From positions 806,001 to 870,000 of the forward strand of contig NZ_FQUD01000001.1 of assembly GCF_900128945.1 (NCBI RefSeq): DNA of 64,000 nt, in the 5' to 3' direction. The translations under genes were made by a program, and so were the position numbers. Each line of letters starts with the position of its first letter. Within the stretch, counting starts at the first letter, position 1. The notes below the pieces were generated by a model. That model was not told the DNA's origin. It searched no databases and was given only the letters and a program-made list of their open reading frames with translations. The stretch comes from Chryseobacterium sp. OV279 (GTDB lineage: Bacteria; Bacteroidota; Bacteroidia; Flavobacteriales; Weeksellaceae). Shown in pieces: positions 1 to 8,011 of the stretch.

Positions 1-1025
1 GATTTGAAAACGATCTGGAGCAGTTTCTGGGAAATAATGTAAAAGCAGCTGCACTTTCAGCAGGAACGGCAGCCCTTCACTTAGCCCTTATAGAATGCGG
101 TGTGCAGTACGGAGATGAGGTGATCTGTCAGTCCATGACGTTTTCAGCTTCAGCAAATCCTATTGCATACTGTGGTGCACTGCCCGTATTCATAGACAGT
201 GAATCCGATACATGGAATATGTGTCCTAAAGCCCTGAAAGAAGCAATAGAAGACAGAATAAAGAATGGTAAAAAACCTAAAGCCATCATTGTAGTCCATC
301 TTTATGGAATGCCTGCCAAAATGGACGAAATTTTAGCCATAGCAGAAGAATATCAGATTCCTGTTATTGAAGATGCTGCTGAAGCTTTAGGCTCTTCTTA
401 TAAAGGCAGAGGCTGTGGAACATTTGGCCGTTTCGGAATTTTAAGTTTTAACGGAAACAAAATTATTACAACTTCCGGCGGAGGGGCTTTAGTATGCCAC
501 ACTCAGGAAGATAAAGATAAAATAGTCTTTTTATCCACACAGGCAAGAGACAATGCTCCACATTACCAGCATTCCCATATAGGATTCAATTACAGAATGA
601 GTAATATCGTTGCCGGAATAGGGCGTGGTCAGATGGAAGTCCTTAAAGACAGGGTAGCAGCACGTAGAGCCATGCATAATTTTTATGTAGAGCTCTTTAA
701 GGATATAGACGGGGTAACCGTATTTTCTGAACCTGGTGACGATTATTATTCAAATCACTGGCTTTCTGCTATTATTGTAGATCCTGAAATTACAGGAAAA
801 AACAGAGAAAGTCTGAGACTTACTTTTCTGGAAGATAATATAGAATCAAGACCTTTGTGGAAGCCAATGCATCTGCAGCCTGTTTTTGAAAATGCTCCCT
901 ACTATGGAACCAATATTTCGGAGAAACTTTTTGATAATGGACTTTGCCTGCCATCAGGATCCAATTTGTCTGATGAAGAAAGAGAAAGAATTGCCAGTGT
1001 AATTAAGTCTTATTTCGGCTCTTAA
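1..1025 (+). CDS. DegT/DnrJ/EryC1/StrS-family PLP sugar aminotransferase (5' end outside window)
   Basis: The reading frame is open from base 3, so the gene starts before the window; an ATG at 102 is internal. The family transfers an amino group, usually from glutamate, to a keto sugar nucleotide, using pyridoxal phosphate. Visible marks are SAGTAALHLAL near the visible start, VIEDAAEALGS, and SFNGNKIITTSGGG, whose lysine should bind the cofactor. The C-terminal half carries the usual WKPMHLQPVF segment. A sugar transferase follows after 16 bp and an epimerase after that, so this is the tail of an O-antigen, capsule or glycan cluster. The pairing with a short PglC-like transferase suggests a role like PglE (UDP-4-amino-sugar formation), but the substrate cannot be read from sequence. 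Confidence 0.9.
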   Translation, partial: FENDLEQFLGNNVKAAALSAGTAALHLALIECGVQYGDEVICQSMTFSASANPIAYCGALPVFIDSESDTWNMCPKALKEAIEDRIKNGKKPKAIIVVHLYGMPAKMDEILAIAEEYQIPVIEDAAEALGSSYKGRGCGTFGRFGILSFNGNKIITTSGGGALVCHTQEDKDKIVFLSTQARDNAPHYQHSHIGFNYRMSNIVAGIGRGQMEVLKDRVAARRAMHNFYVELFKDIDGVTVFSEPGDDYYSNHWLSAIIVDPEITGKNRESLRLTFLEDNIESRPLWKPMHLQPVFENAPYYGTNISEKLFDNGLCLPSGSNLSDEERERIASVIKSYFGS

Positions 1026-1041
1026 TATTTCAGGTCAGCAG

Positions 1042-1611
1042 ATGATTGAGTATAAATATTGGAAAAACATTTTTGATGGAGCATTAGCTTTAGTTCTGAT
1101 TGTTTTCCTGATGCCGCTACTCATCATTTTATTAATCATAGCAGGAATAGATACTGCTTCCGGTGGATTATTTATCCAGAAAAGAATCGGGCAGTATGGA
1201 AAACCGTTTATGATTTATAAATTCAGAACTATTCACGGAAAGAAAGGAACCTGTTCCCAAACCGGGATGGTGTTGAGAAAATTGAAACTGGATGAGCTGC
1301 CACAGCTGTTCAATATTGTAAAAGGTGATATGAGCTTTGTTGGTCCAAGACCGGATATCGAGGGATATTATGACAGGCTGGAAGGTACAGACAGACTAGT
1401 GCTTGAATTGAAACCCGGGCTGACATGTGAAGCAAGCATAGAATACAGAAATGAAGAAATTCTATTGAAAGATCAGGATAATCCTTTACAATATAATGAT
1501 GAGGTTCTTTTTCCTCACAAAGTAAGAATGAATCTGTTATATTTGGAGAACAGGTCTTTCAGGAATGATATGAGGATTATGTGGAAAACATTATTAGTAA
1601 TTTTAAATTAA
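1042..1611 (+). CDS. Short bacterial sugar transferase (PglC/WcaJ C-terminal type)
   Basis: This 189-residue protein would transfer a sugar-1-phosphate onto undecaprenyl phosphate and so start a surface glycan at the inner membrane. One hydrophobic segment (about residues 13-35) is followed by the family core: KRIGQYGKPFMIYKFRT, LKLDELPQLFNIVKGDMSFVGPRPD, and later KPGLTCEAS. It is the short form with a single re-entrant helix, as in PglC, and not the long multi-span WbaP/WcaJ form. It lies 16 bp after the aminotransferase, so the two are probably cotranscribed and may act on the same amino sugar. The sugar specificity is not visible. Confidence 0.9.
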   Translation: MIEYKYWKNIFDGALALVLIVFLMPLLIILLIIAGIDTASGGLFIQKRIGQYGKPFMIYKFRTIHGKKGTCSQTGMVLRKLKLDELPQLFNIVKGDMSFVGPRPDIEGYYDRLEGTDRLVLELKPGLTCEASIEYRNEEILLKDQDNPLQYNDEVLFPHKVRMNLLYLENRSFRNDMRIMWKTLLVILN

Positions 1612-1644
1612 AAACCGACCAAAAGCTTTCTTAAACTATTAAAC

Positions 1645-2190
1645 ATGAAAATTAAAGAAACCCCACTTAAGGATTGTTATATCATAGAACCCACTATATT
1701 CGAAGACGAGAGAGGTTATTTTTTTGAAAAATTTAATGAGAAAAAATTTGAAGAACTTACTGGGATGAATGGACATTTTGTTCAGGATAATATTTCAAAG
1801 TCATCTTATGGTGTTCTCAGAGGGCTTCACCTGCAGAAGGGAGAACATGCTCAGGCAAAATTGGTTTCCTGTCTGGAAGGAAAAGTTTGGGATGTTGCAG
1901 TAGACCTCAGAGAAGATTCTCCAACTTTCGGAAAATGGTTCGGAATAGAGCTTACTGCAGAGAATAAAATACAGATGTATGTTCCCAGAGGATTCGGTCA
2001 CGGATTTTCTGTACTGAGTGAAACAGCTATTTTTTCTTATAAATGCGACAACTTTTACAATAAAGAATCAGAAGGAAGCGTAAAATTCAGTGATCCGGAT
2101 TTGATGATAGATTGGAAGATTGAAGAAAAAGATATGGTACTTTCTGAAAAAGATGTGAATGCCCCTGGCTTCAACGATAAAAACTTTTAA
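1645..2190 (+). CDS. rfbC: dTDP-4-dehydrorhamnose 3,5-epimerase family protein
   Basis: RmlC-type cupin epimerase of 181 residues, the usual family length. It inverts C3 and C5 of dTDP-4-keto-6-deoxyglucose in dTDP-L-rhamnose synthesis. The core LRGLHLQ contains the catalytic base His62; KVWDVAVDLR and VPRGFGHGFSVLS form cupin strands; YKCDNFY carries the expected active-site tyrosine; FSDPDLMIDW is the typical C-terminal motif. No rfbA, rfbB or rfbD is in the window, so a related dTDP-sugar epimerase cannot be excluded. It is the last gene of the polysaccharide cluster, followed at once by a strong terminator. Confidence 0.9.
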   Translation: MKIKETPLKDCYIIEPTIFEDERGYFFEKFNEKKFEELTGMNGHFVQDNISKSSYGVLRGLHLQKGEHAQAKLVSCLEGKVWDVAVDLREDSPTFGKWFGIELTAENKIQMYVPRGFGHGFSVLSETAIFSYKCDNFYNKESEGSVKFSDPDLMIDWKIEEKDMVLSEKDVNAPGFNDKNF

Positions 2191-2201
2191 ATAAAACCTT
2201 G

Positions 2202-2233
2202 AAAACCACTTTGCTAAAGTGGTTTTTATTTTT
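2202..2233 (+). terminator. Rho-independent terminator after rfbC
   Basis: Perfect 11-bp stem (AAAACCACTTT, loop GCT, AAAGTGGTTTT) starting 12 bp after the rfbC stop and followed by TATTTTTT. It closes the polysaccharide operon and separates it from rimO. Confidence 0.9.
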
Positions 2234-2266
2234 TGGTCACTACTCTTTTATTATTTTGTATCTTTG
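2233..2266 (+). promoter_or_regulatory. Promoter of rimO (Bacteroidota -33/-7 type)
   Basis: TATCTTTG at 2259-2266 matches the TAnnTTTG -7 box of the primary Bacteroidota sigma factor; TTG at 2233-2235 may be the -33 element, with a long spacer. Initiation would fall about 10-15 bases before the ATG at 2286, which excludes the longer upstream reading frame that begins inside the rfbC terminator. Confidence 0.75.
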
Positions 2267-2285
2267 CACACTCAAAATCAAAACG

Positions 2286-3587
2286 ATGCGCACAAAATCT
2301 GTAGGGAAGAAGAAAATCAATGTGGTTACACTTGGATGCTCCAAGAATGTATATGATTCTGAAGTATTAATGAGCCAGCTGAAAGCTAATGGAAAGGAAG
2401 TGGTTCATGAAGACCGCGGAGATATCGTAGTGATCAACACATGTGGGTTTATTGACAATGCAAAGGAAGAATCTATCAATACGATCCTTGATTACGTAGA
2501 AGCAAAAAACAGAGGCGAAGTCGAGAAAGTTTTTGTTACCGGTTGCCTTTCAGAGAGATATAAGCCGGATCTTATCAGAGAAATACCTGATGTGGATCAG
2601 TATTTTGGAACGAGAGATCTTCCGATCCTTTTAAAACATCTGGGTGCAGATTACAAGCACGAGCTGGTAGGGGAAAGATTGACCACTACACCTAAGCATT
2701 ACGCATACCTTAAGATTTCAGAAGGCTGTGACAGGCCATGTTCTTTCTGTGCGATTCCTTTAATGAGAGGAGGGCACGTTTCTACTCCTATTGAAAAATT
2801 GGTTTTGGAAACTCAGAAATTAGCAAAAAAAGGAACCAAAGAAATTATTCTTATTGCACAGGATCTTACGTATTATGGTCTTGATATTTATAAAAAACGT
2901 GCGCTTGGAGAGCTTTTAAAAGAATTGGTGAAAGTGGAAGGGATCGAATGGATCCGTCTTCATTATGCTTTCCCTAGTGGTTTTCCTGAAGATGTTCTGG
3001 ATATTATCCGTGAAGAGCCTAAAGTTTGTAATTATATAGATATCCCTCTTCAGCATATCAATTCCGACTTGTTGAAATCCATGAAACGTGGGACAACTCA
3101 TGAAAAAACGGATGCATTATTAGCCAAGTTCAGAGTGAAAGTTCCGGATATGGCGGTAAGAACTACTTTGATCGTAGGATATCCTGGAGAAACAGAAGAA
3201 AGATTCCAGGAGCTGAAAGACTGGGTTAAAGAACAGAAATTTGACAGATTAGGATGTTTCACGTATTCTCACGAGGAAAATACCGGTGCTTATGTATTGG
3301 AAGACGATATCCCACAGGAAGTGAAAGAAGCAAGAGTGGAAGAAATTATGGAGCTGCAATCACAGATTTCATGGGAGAAGAATCAGGAGAAAATCGGAAA
3401 AACGTTCAGATGTATATTTGATAGAAAAGAAGGGAATTATTTCATCGGAAGAACAGAATATGATTCACCTGATGTAGACAATACAGTGCTGGTTTCAGCA
3501 GAAGAAACATACATCTCGATCGGAGAGTTTGCAGAGGTGAAAATAACTTCAGCAGAAGAATTTGACTTGTACGGAGAATTGATCTGA
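2286..3587 (+). CDS. rimO: Ribosomal protein S12 methylthiotransferase RimO
   Basis: Radical-SAM enzyme of 433 residues that adds a methylthio group to the conserved aspartate of ribosomal protein S12. The N-terminal UPF0004 domain shows VTLGCSKNVYDSE and INTCGF, binding the auxiliary Fe-S cluster. The radical-SAM cluster motif CX3CX2C is in GCDRPCSFCAIPLMRGGH, and a C-terminal TRAM-like region follows. The frame extends upstream to 2199, but that start lies within the rfbC terminator and upstream of the TATCTTTG box, so I chose the ATG at 2286. The phrase LGCSKN and the length fit RimO better than MiaB or MtaB. Confidence 0.95.
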   Translation: MRTKSVGKKKINVVTLGCSKNVYDSEVLMSQLKANGKEVVHEDRGDIVVINTCGFIDNAKEESINTILDYVEAKNRGEVEKVFVTGCLSERYKPDLIREIPDVDQYFGTRDLPILLKHLGADYKHELVGERLTTTPKHYAYLKISEGCDRPCSFCAIPLMRGGHVSTPIEKLVLETQKLAKKGTKEIILIAQDLTYYGLDIYKKRALGELLKELVKVEGIEWIRLHYAFPSGFPEDVLDIIREEPKVCNYIDIPLQHINSDLLKSMKRGTTHEKTDALLAKFRVKVPDMAVRTTLIVGYPGETEERFQELKDWVKEQKFDRLGCFTYSHEENTGAYVLEDDIPQEVKEARVEEIMELQSQISWEKNQEKIGKTFRCIFDRKEGNYFIGRTEYDSPDVDNTVLVSAEETYISIGEFAEVKITSAEEFDLYGELI

Positions 3588-3941
3588 TAACTTGTATGTT
3601 ACAGCGATCATAACCGTTTTGTTTTTTCACCTGTAATTAAAAATATTAATGAAATTTAACACTATTTATACAATTGCTAAATTATAGATAATGTTGATTT
3701 TCAATTGGTTATTATTTTAAGAAATAAAAGTATTTTATTTTTTTTATATAATATGAATTAATTTGAAAATTATGTCTTAAATTTGCGCAATAAGCAATGT
3801 TTTAAAATCAAATGCTTCAAGCAGTTGCCTATTTAAAAAAGCTGAAACACAAACAGCTTGAATGATGAGCACAAGTTGAGATGCATCTTCCATTTTGGAA
3901 ATATTGATGGAAAATAATGTAATTTAAATCTTTAAAAACTT
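3588..3941. other. Non-coding gap with a candidate promoter for the secreted-protein pair
   Basis: Very AT-rich, no supportable ORF. A TAAATTTG box at 3778-3785 could be a -7 element on the plus strand, which would give the downstream gene a leader of about 150 nt. No convincing terminator for rimO was seen. Confidence 0.45.
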
Positions 3942-4592
3942 ATGAAAAAATTTTTATTAACAGCGACAATGCTCGTTGGCCTTTCGGCAGTTTCCAAGGC
4001 TCAGCAGGGACGTGTAGGGATTAACACGACTACACCTTCCGCTACGTTAGACGTGGTAGCTAATACTACAGACAACACCAGACCTGATGCCTTATTAGTC
4101 CCTCGTATGACAGAAGATCAGCTGGCAGCTAAGAATACTGCTTATGTAGCTGCTCAGAATGGTTCACTAGTATTTGTTACAGCAGTAGATGGAGCTACCA
4201 CTCCTAAAACTATCAATGTAACGGCACCTGGTTTTTACTATTATGACGGTACAGTAGACAATGTATGGAAAACTTTAGGAGGAGGAGCAGTTACCCCTGT
4301 ACCAACTTTTAGAAATGATCCTTCAGCAAACGTAGCTATTTTAGCTTCTGATGCCAATAACTTTGTAAGACTGACAGGTGGTGGCGTTACAACTGCTATT
4401 ACTTTACCTGCACCAACTGCTGCAATGGTAGGAAAAGTCTTTACTGTATTTGAAGTAACAGGAGCATCTGCTGCTGCAATTCAAACAGCCGGAGGAACGT
4501 ATAAAGGAAATAACGTACCCAACGTAAACCCTTTTGGTGGTTATCAATTTATAACAGATGGTACTGATTGGTATAATACAGGTTCTAACTAA
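3942..4592 (+). CDS. Secreted protein with VGINTTTP N-terminal motif, function unknown
   Basis: 216 residues with a signal peptide (hydrophobic to about residue 17, likely cleavage after SKA at 20). The mature protein opens with GRVGINTTTPSATLDVV, a motif that starts many secreted Bacteroidota proteins of unknown role. The rest is rich in Ala, Thr, Val and Gly and looks like beta-structure, ending in GGYQFITDGTDWYNTGSN, which resembles C-terminal segments of tail-fibre-like or adhesin-like beta proteins. There is no T9SS sorting domain and no lipobox. The next gene, 17 bp on, is a diverged relative, so the two probably form an operon. Confidence 0.8.
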   Translation: MKKFLLTATMLVGLSAVSKAQQGRVGINTTTPSATLDVVANTTDNTRPDALLVPRMTEDQLAAKNTAYVAAQNGSLVFVTAVDGATTPKTINVTAPGFYYYDGTVDNVWKTLGGGAVTPVPTFRNDPSANVAILASDANNFVRLTGGGVTTAITLPAPTAAMVGKVFTVFEVTGASAAAIQTAGGTYKGNNVPNVNPFGGYQFITDGTDWYNTGSN

Positions 4593-4609
4593 TTATCAAA
4601 AACATTAAA

Positions 4610-5347
4610 ATGAAAAATACATATTTTTTAATCCCGTGTATTATTGCGACTTTGCTGGGAACAAAAGTTTCAGCACAGGTAAAGGGAAATCAGACCCTTG
4701 GGAACTCGTCAATTAACTTAAGTACAGCTTTCTTCGATGCTTCAAGTTCTACTTTGTGGAATGGGGCAAGCCCTGCAGCAACAAACGTTGGTAAAGGTTT
4801 TCTTTTCCCTAGAGCTGATTTGAGAAGCTTAGTTCTAACTAACAGTGGTTCTTTTTTAGCATCAAATAACCCAAACAGATTTGATGGTATTATCGTTTAT
4901 AATACAGCTTCAGGAAATACGCCTGCTACAGGATCTGGTATCGGAAACCAGGCAGTAACTCCAGGTTTCTATTATTTTTCCAATCCTGGTTCTCCAACAA
5001 CTGCTGCAACCGGTCAATGGTTACCATTAGGTGGAAACCCGAAAGTGAATTTCAGCAGTGCTGAAGTAGCAACAAATTCATTGGTGAATAACGCTCAGGT
5101 GTATGCAATCAAAGGACAGTTTACAGCTACAGGAAGTTCTACAGCTGTTGATATTCCTTCTCCTACCGGAATGACTGCACTATATGGAATTACTATTTAT
5201 AGAGCGGGTACAAACACTGTCTATGACAGAAGCTTATATTCTTATACTGTGGCTACCAGTGCAGGAAATGCAATTACTGGTTCTCCAAGTATGTCAGTTG
5301 TATATCCTTCAGGAACATATGACTATGTAATAGAATACTTAAAATAA
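4610..5347 (+). CDS. Secreted beta-rich protein, partner of the preceding gene, function unknown
   Basis: 245 residues with a signal peptide ending near KVSAQ (residue 23). Composition is rich in Ser, Thr, Asn, Gly and Ala, and the arrangement parallels its neighbour: an N-terminal block with FLFPRADLRSL (compare LLVPRMTEDQL next door), a central TPGFYYFSNPG (compare APGFYYYDGTV), a WLPLGG turn (compare WKTLGGG), then a C-terminal beta domain. The shared segments suggest an old duplication with diverged C-termini. It ends before a strong terminator. No enzymatic motif is seen; a surface or matrix role is only a guess. Confidence 0.8.
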   Translation: MKNTYFLIPCIIATLLGTKVSAQVKGNQTLGNSSINLSTAFFDASSSTLWNGASPAATNVGKGFLFPRADLRSLVLTNSGSFLASNNPNRFDGIIVYNTASGNTPATGSGIGNQAVTPGFYYFSNPGSPTTAATGQWLPLGGNPKVNFSSAEVATNSLVNNAQVYAIKGQFTATGSSTAVDIPSPTGMTALYGITIYRAGTNTVYDRSLYSYTVATSAGNAITGSPSMSVVYPSGTYDYVIEYLK

Positions 5348-5379
5348 GGTTTATTATTCTTATAAACTGTATAAAATAT

Positions 5380-5408
5380 AAAACCAATGAGCAATCATTG
5401 GTTTTTTT
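5380..5408 (+). terminator. Terminator of the secreted-protein pair
   Basis: 11-bp perfect stem AAAACCAATGA / TCATTGGTTTT with loop GCAA, followed by a run of T. It lies about 30 bp after the second gene. Confidence 0.9.
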
Positions 5409-6220
5409 GTTTTAATGAGTAGTGCAGATGTTCATTGATTTTGAGGTGCGATGAATTCAGTATCTAATTTGAATAACCATGGGAGCAATTTCAAAACTTC
5501 GGGAGCAACCTTTTTTAAACATTAGGCATTAAGATTTTAAAAGATGGTGCTTAAAGAACTTAAAAAAATTAATTTATTGATTTCTTCATTCATAACAATA
5601 ATCTTGCTGCTTAAATCCTTAATGTTTAAACTAAGAGGTTAAGAAATTAAGATCAATTTTAAACAGACTATTATAGGTTTGATTGCATTTATTTTACTCC
5701 CCAAGTTTTGAGATTGATCCTAATCATGCAAATGGCTAAACTTCATTCAAGTATTCGGATTAATGGCCTTCTATCATATATATAAGGTATAAGAATTAAA
5801 CGCTTTAGAATAAATGGCAGGAACACTGTTTTCGCTTTAACTTTTGCAGTTGATACGTTCGGTATTTTATATAAAATAATAATTTACAGTTAATTATTAA
5901 ATTGATTTGGTATCCAATTTGATAATAATAAAAGAGAACATTAAAAATGAAGATCAGAAAATGTTGATTTAAATGAGTGATTTTTGAAGACTCATTCTTT
6001 TGACTATTAAAAATCATTGTTAAAATAAATCCTGCTGATTGTAATATATAGGCTTAAAAGACTTCTATCAAGTGGTTCTGCACATTAAAGTTCTTAAAAC
6101 TTTTAGATTTTAAAATGATAGAAGTGATTTTATTGAATTTTCGTAATTTATTTAAAATATTGATTGTCAGTTATTTAGTGTTTTTGAATTTTGGATTTTT
6201 TCGTTAATAAGTTAATTATG

Positions 6221-6335
6221 TTAACTTTTGACCTGTTTTTTTAACGTTTTTTAACAGTGTAGTCTAAAACCCCTGTTAATAGGAACTTACAGGCTTTGTT
6301 AACATATTATTTTGTTTTCGTTAACGGTTTTTAAC
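6221..6335. repeat. Helically phased TTAAC direct repeats upstream of the RlpA-like gene
   Basis: TTAAC occurs at 6221, 6241, 6251, 6299, 6321 and 6331. Two near-identical units, TTAACGTTTTTTAACA (6241-6256) and TTAACGGTTTTTAACA (6321-6336), carry two half-sites 10 bp apart, and each unit is preceded 20-22 bp upstream by another TTAAC. The spacing puts the sites on one DNA face, as expected for cooperative regulator binding, and the nearest site ends about 30 bp before the -7 box. Confidence 0.5.
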
Positions 6336-6366
6336 ATATGGAGTAGGGACTTTACAACATTCCTTA

Positions 6367-6374
6367 TACTTTTG
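6367..6374 (+). promoter_or_regulatory. -7 box of the RlpA-like gene
   Basis: TACTTTTG fits TAnnTTTG and lies 26 bp before the ATG at 6401. No clear TTG -33 element is seen; the TTAAC array occupies that area, which suggests activator dependence (inference). Confidence 0.65.
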
Positions 6375-6400
6375 CTCCGTCAAAACCAATAAAATTCAAG

Positions 6401-6772
6401 ATGATGAAAAGATTCATTCTCGTAATCATAATGATGATTTCAACCTTAGGTGTTTATTCTTTTACAGGTAATACCTTAGATGCGAAGAAAACAAGTTATG
6501 CATCGTACTACCACGATAAGTTTAATGGTAGAAAAACAGCAAGCGGAGAGATCTTTAGTAATTCAAAGTTCACCGCTGCAAACAGAACGCTTCCGTTTGG
6601 AACTAATATTAGAGTTACCAATCTGAACAATGGAAAACAGGTGATAGTGAAGATTAATGATAGAGGACCTTTCCATGCATCAAGAGCATTAGATATTTCT
6701 AAAGCCGCGTTCGATGAAATCGGAGATATCAGTCATGGTACGATTCCGGTTGAATATGAAATTGTCGACTAA
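6401..6772 (+). CDS. RlpA-like septal ring / double-psi beta-barrel protein
   Basis: 123 residues: a signal peptide (MMKRFILVIIMMISTLGVYS) followed by one double-psi beta-barrel domain. Family marks are ASYYHDKFNGRKTASGE, AANRTLPFGT, VRVTNLNNGK-type strands and KINDRGPFH with the conserved Asp. In RlpA of other bacteria this domain cleaves peptidoglycan strands lacking stem peptides; this short form lacks the SPOR domain that recruits RlpA to septa, so a septal location cannot be assumed. ATG at 6404 is an equally possible start. The gene has a long, patterned upstream region. Confidence 0.85.
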   Translation: MMKRFILVIIMMISTLGVYSFTGNTLDAKKTSYASYYHDKFNGRKTASGEIFSNSKFTAANRTLPFGTNIRVTNLNNGKQVIVKINDRGPFHASRALDISKAAFDEIGDISHGTIPVEYEIVD

Positions 6773-6790
6773 ATTTATGATTTAAATTTA

Positions 6791-6819
6791 AAAAAGCCAG
6801 CTGATTCAGCTGGCTTTTT
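6791..6819. terminator. Bidirectional terminator between rlpA-like gene and xth
   Basis: 14-bp inverted repeat (AAAAAGCCAGCTGA / TCAGCTGGCTTTTT around a single T) placed between convergent genes, with A and T tracts on both sides so that it can act on either strand. Confidence 0.9.
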
Positions 6820-6835
6820 ACTTTTATCGTCTTTT

Positions 6836-7600
6836 CTAGACATTGAATTCCAATAGAGCAGGACAGTGGTCGGAATGTACAGCTTCCTTTAATATAACCG
6901 CTCTTGAAAGTTTATCTTTAAGTGTATAGGTCGCAAAATTGTAATCCAATCTCCAGCCTTTGTTCTTCGCTCTTGAGTTTTGTCTGTAGCTCCACCAGGT
7001 ATAATTATCCGGTTCACTATTGAAAAATCGGAAACTGTCGATCAGCTCACATTCTTCGATAAAGCTGGTCATCCATTCTCTTTCCATTGGCAGGAAGCCG
7101 GAAACGTTCTTTAAACGGATCGGATCATGAATATCAATCGCCTGGTGACAAATATTGAAATCTCCGGAAATAATAAGGTTAGGGATCGTTTTGCGTAGCT
7201 CCTTTATATAAGTCAGGAAATCGTGGCAGAATTGCATTTTGAATTCCAGCCTTTCAATATTACTGGCGGAAGGTACATAGACTGAAATCACAGAGTATCC
7301 GTCAAAATCCGCACGGATGATCCTGCCTTCATTATCATAGCTTTCTATACCACATCCGTATTCAACATGATTAGGTTTGATTTTAGACGCAATTCCGACG
7401 CCACTGTAGCCTTTTCTTACAGCAGAGTGCCAATAACTGTGATAACCGATTTTTTCAAGGCTTTCGATGTCGATCTGATCATTTCCCGCTTTGCTTTCCT
7501 GAATGCAGACGATGTCCGGATCAGCAGTCTTCAGCCACCCCAGAAAATCTTTCGTAAAAGCAGCCCTGATTCCGTTGACATTATAGGTGATTAACTTCAT
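6836..7600 (-). CDS. xth: Exodeoxyribonuclease III
   Basis: 254-residue endonuclease/exonuclease/phosphatase-fold enzyme that cuts DNA at abasic sites in base-excision repair. Motifs in order: YNVNGIRAAF near the N-terminus, DIVCIQESKA (metal-binding Glu), GYSGVGIASK, ISGDFNICH (Asp/Asn), RLDYNF and the C-terminal SDHCPALLEF with the catalytic Asp-His pair. Length and motifs match Xth/ExoA. The start overlaps the stop of the upstream yciI-like gene by four bases (ATGA), so the two are translationally coupled. Confidence 0.95.
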   Translation of the reverse strand: MKLITYNVNGIRAAFTKDFLGWLKTADPDIVCIQESKAGNDQIDIESLEKIGYHSYWHSAVRKGYSGVGIASKIKPNHVEYGCGIESYDNEGRIIRADFDGYSVISVYVPSASNIERLEFKMQFCHDFLTYIKELRKTIPNLIISGDFNICHQAIDIHDPIRLKNVSGFLPMEREWMTSFIEECELIDSFRFFNSEPDNYTWWSYRQNSRAKNKGWRLDYNFATYTLKDKLSRAVILKEAVHSDHCPALLEFNV

Positions 7601-7890
7601 GAGTTTTTTATAAAAAATTTAAAGTGTTCGTTGTATTTTGACGGAATAAATTCAATGATTTCATATTCCGCTACCTGATGAATATAAAAGGGATCTTTCC
7701 TGATGATTTCCTCCACTTCATTCTTAGAAACGGCATTGGCAAGAATAATTCCCCCGGTTCTGGGTTCTTTCCTTCCGGAAGCGATAAAGTTTCCGGCGGT
7801 GTAGTGTTGGTCTAAAAAATCGTTATGTTCAGGAATGAAACGTTCTACGTTCTCCAGGGATGTTTTGTAGGTCAGCGAAATAATAAACAT
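7597..7890 (-). CDS. YciI-like (DGPF/EthD-fold) small protein
   Basis: 97 residues with the YciI ferredoxin-like pattern: an N-terminal MFIISLTYK strand, PEHNDFLDQHYTAGNFIASG carrying the conserved His and Asp of the family, and DPFYIHQVAEYEIIEF. YciI proteins are small, possibly enzymatic, and poorly understood. Its stop overlaps the start of xth by four bases, so it is the first gene of a two-gene operon, but no shared function is evident. Confidence 0.85.
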   Translation of the reverse strand: MFIISLTYKTSLENVERFIPEHNDFLDQHYTAGNFIASGRKEPRTGGIILANAVSKNEVEEIIRKDPFYIHQVAEYEIIEFIPSKYNEHFKFFIKNS

Positions 7891-7947
7891 TGTTTTTTGC
7901 TAAGATAGGAACTCTTTAAGATTATTAAAAGAGCATGTAAAAAAGAA

Positions 7948-7975
7948 GCGGCAAAAATCGAATGATTTTTGCCGC
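7948..7975 (-). terminator. Terminator of porX
   Basis: 12-bp perfect stem GCGGCAAAAATC / GATTTTTGCCGC with loop GAAT, about 40 bp past the porX stop on the minus strand and followed on that strand by TTCTTTTTT. Confidence 0.85.
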
Positions 7976-8011
7976 CTTAAACCCAAAATTTTAAATAAAC
8001 TATGAAAAAAA

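Larger units (their letters stand above)
5409..6400. other. About 1 kb AT-rich non-coding region upstream of the RlpA-like gene
   Basis: No credible gene: a minus-strand frame at 5805-6017 has only AT-biased low-complexity sequence. The region holds (1) a motif at 5696-5720, ACTCCCCAAG + TTTTGAGATTGATCC, that recurs at 46187-46211, with an imperfect inverted partner GATCAATTTTAAAC at 5651-5664; (2) phased TTAAC repeats at 6221-6335; and (3) a TACTTTTG promoter box at 6367-6374. The length of this gap is unusual for the window. Confidence 0.6.

Noticed and set aside
2199..2285. Longer start for rimO
   Set aside because: It lies in the rfbC terminator and upstream of the -7 box.
5805..6017. 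70-codon minus-strand frame in the long AT-rich gap
   Set aside because: Low-complexity, AT-driven residues, no start signal and no family.
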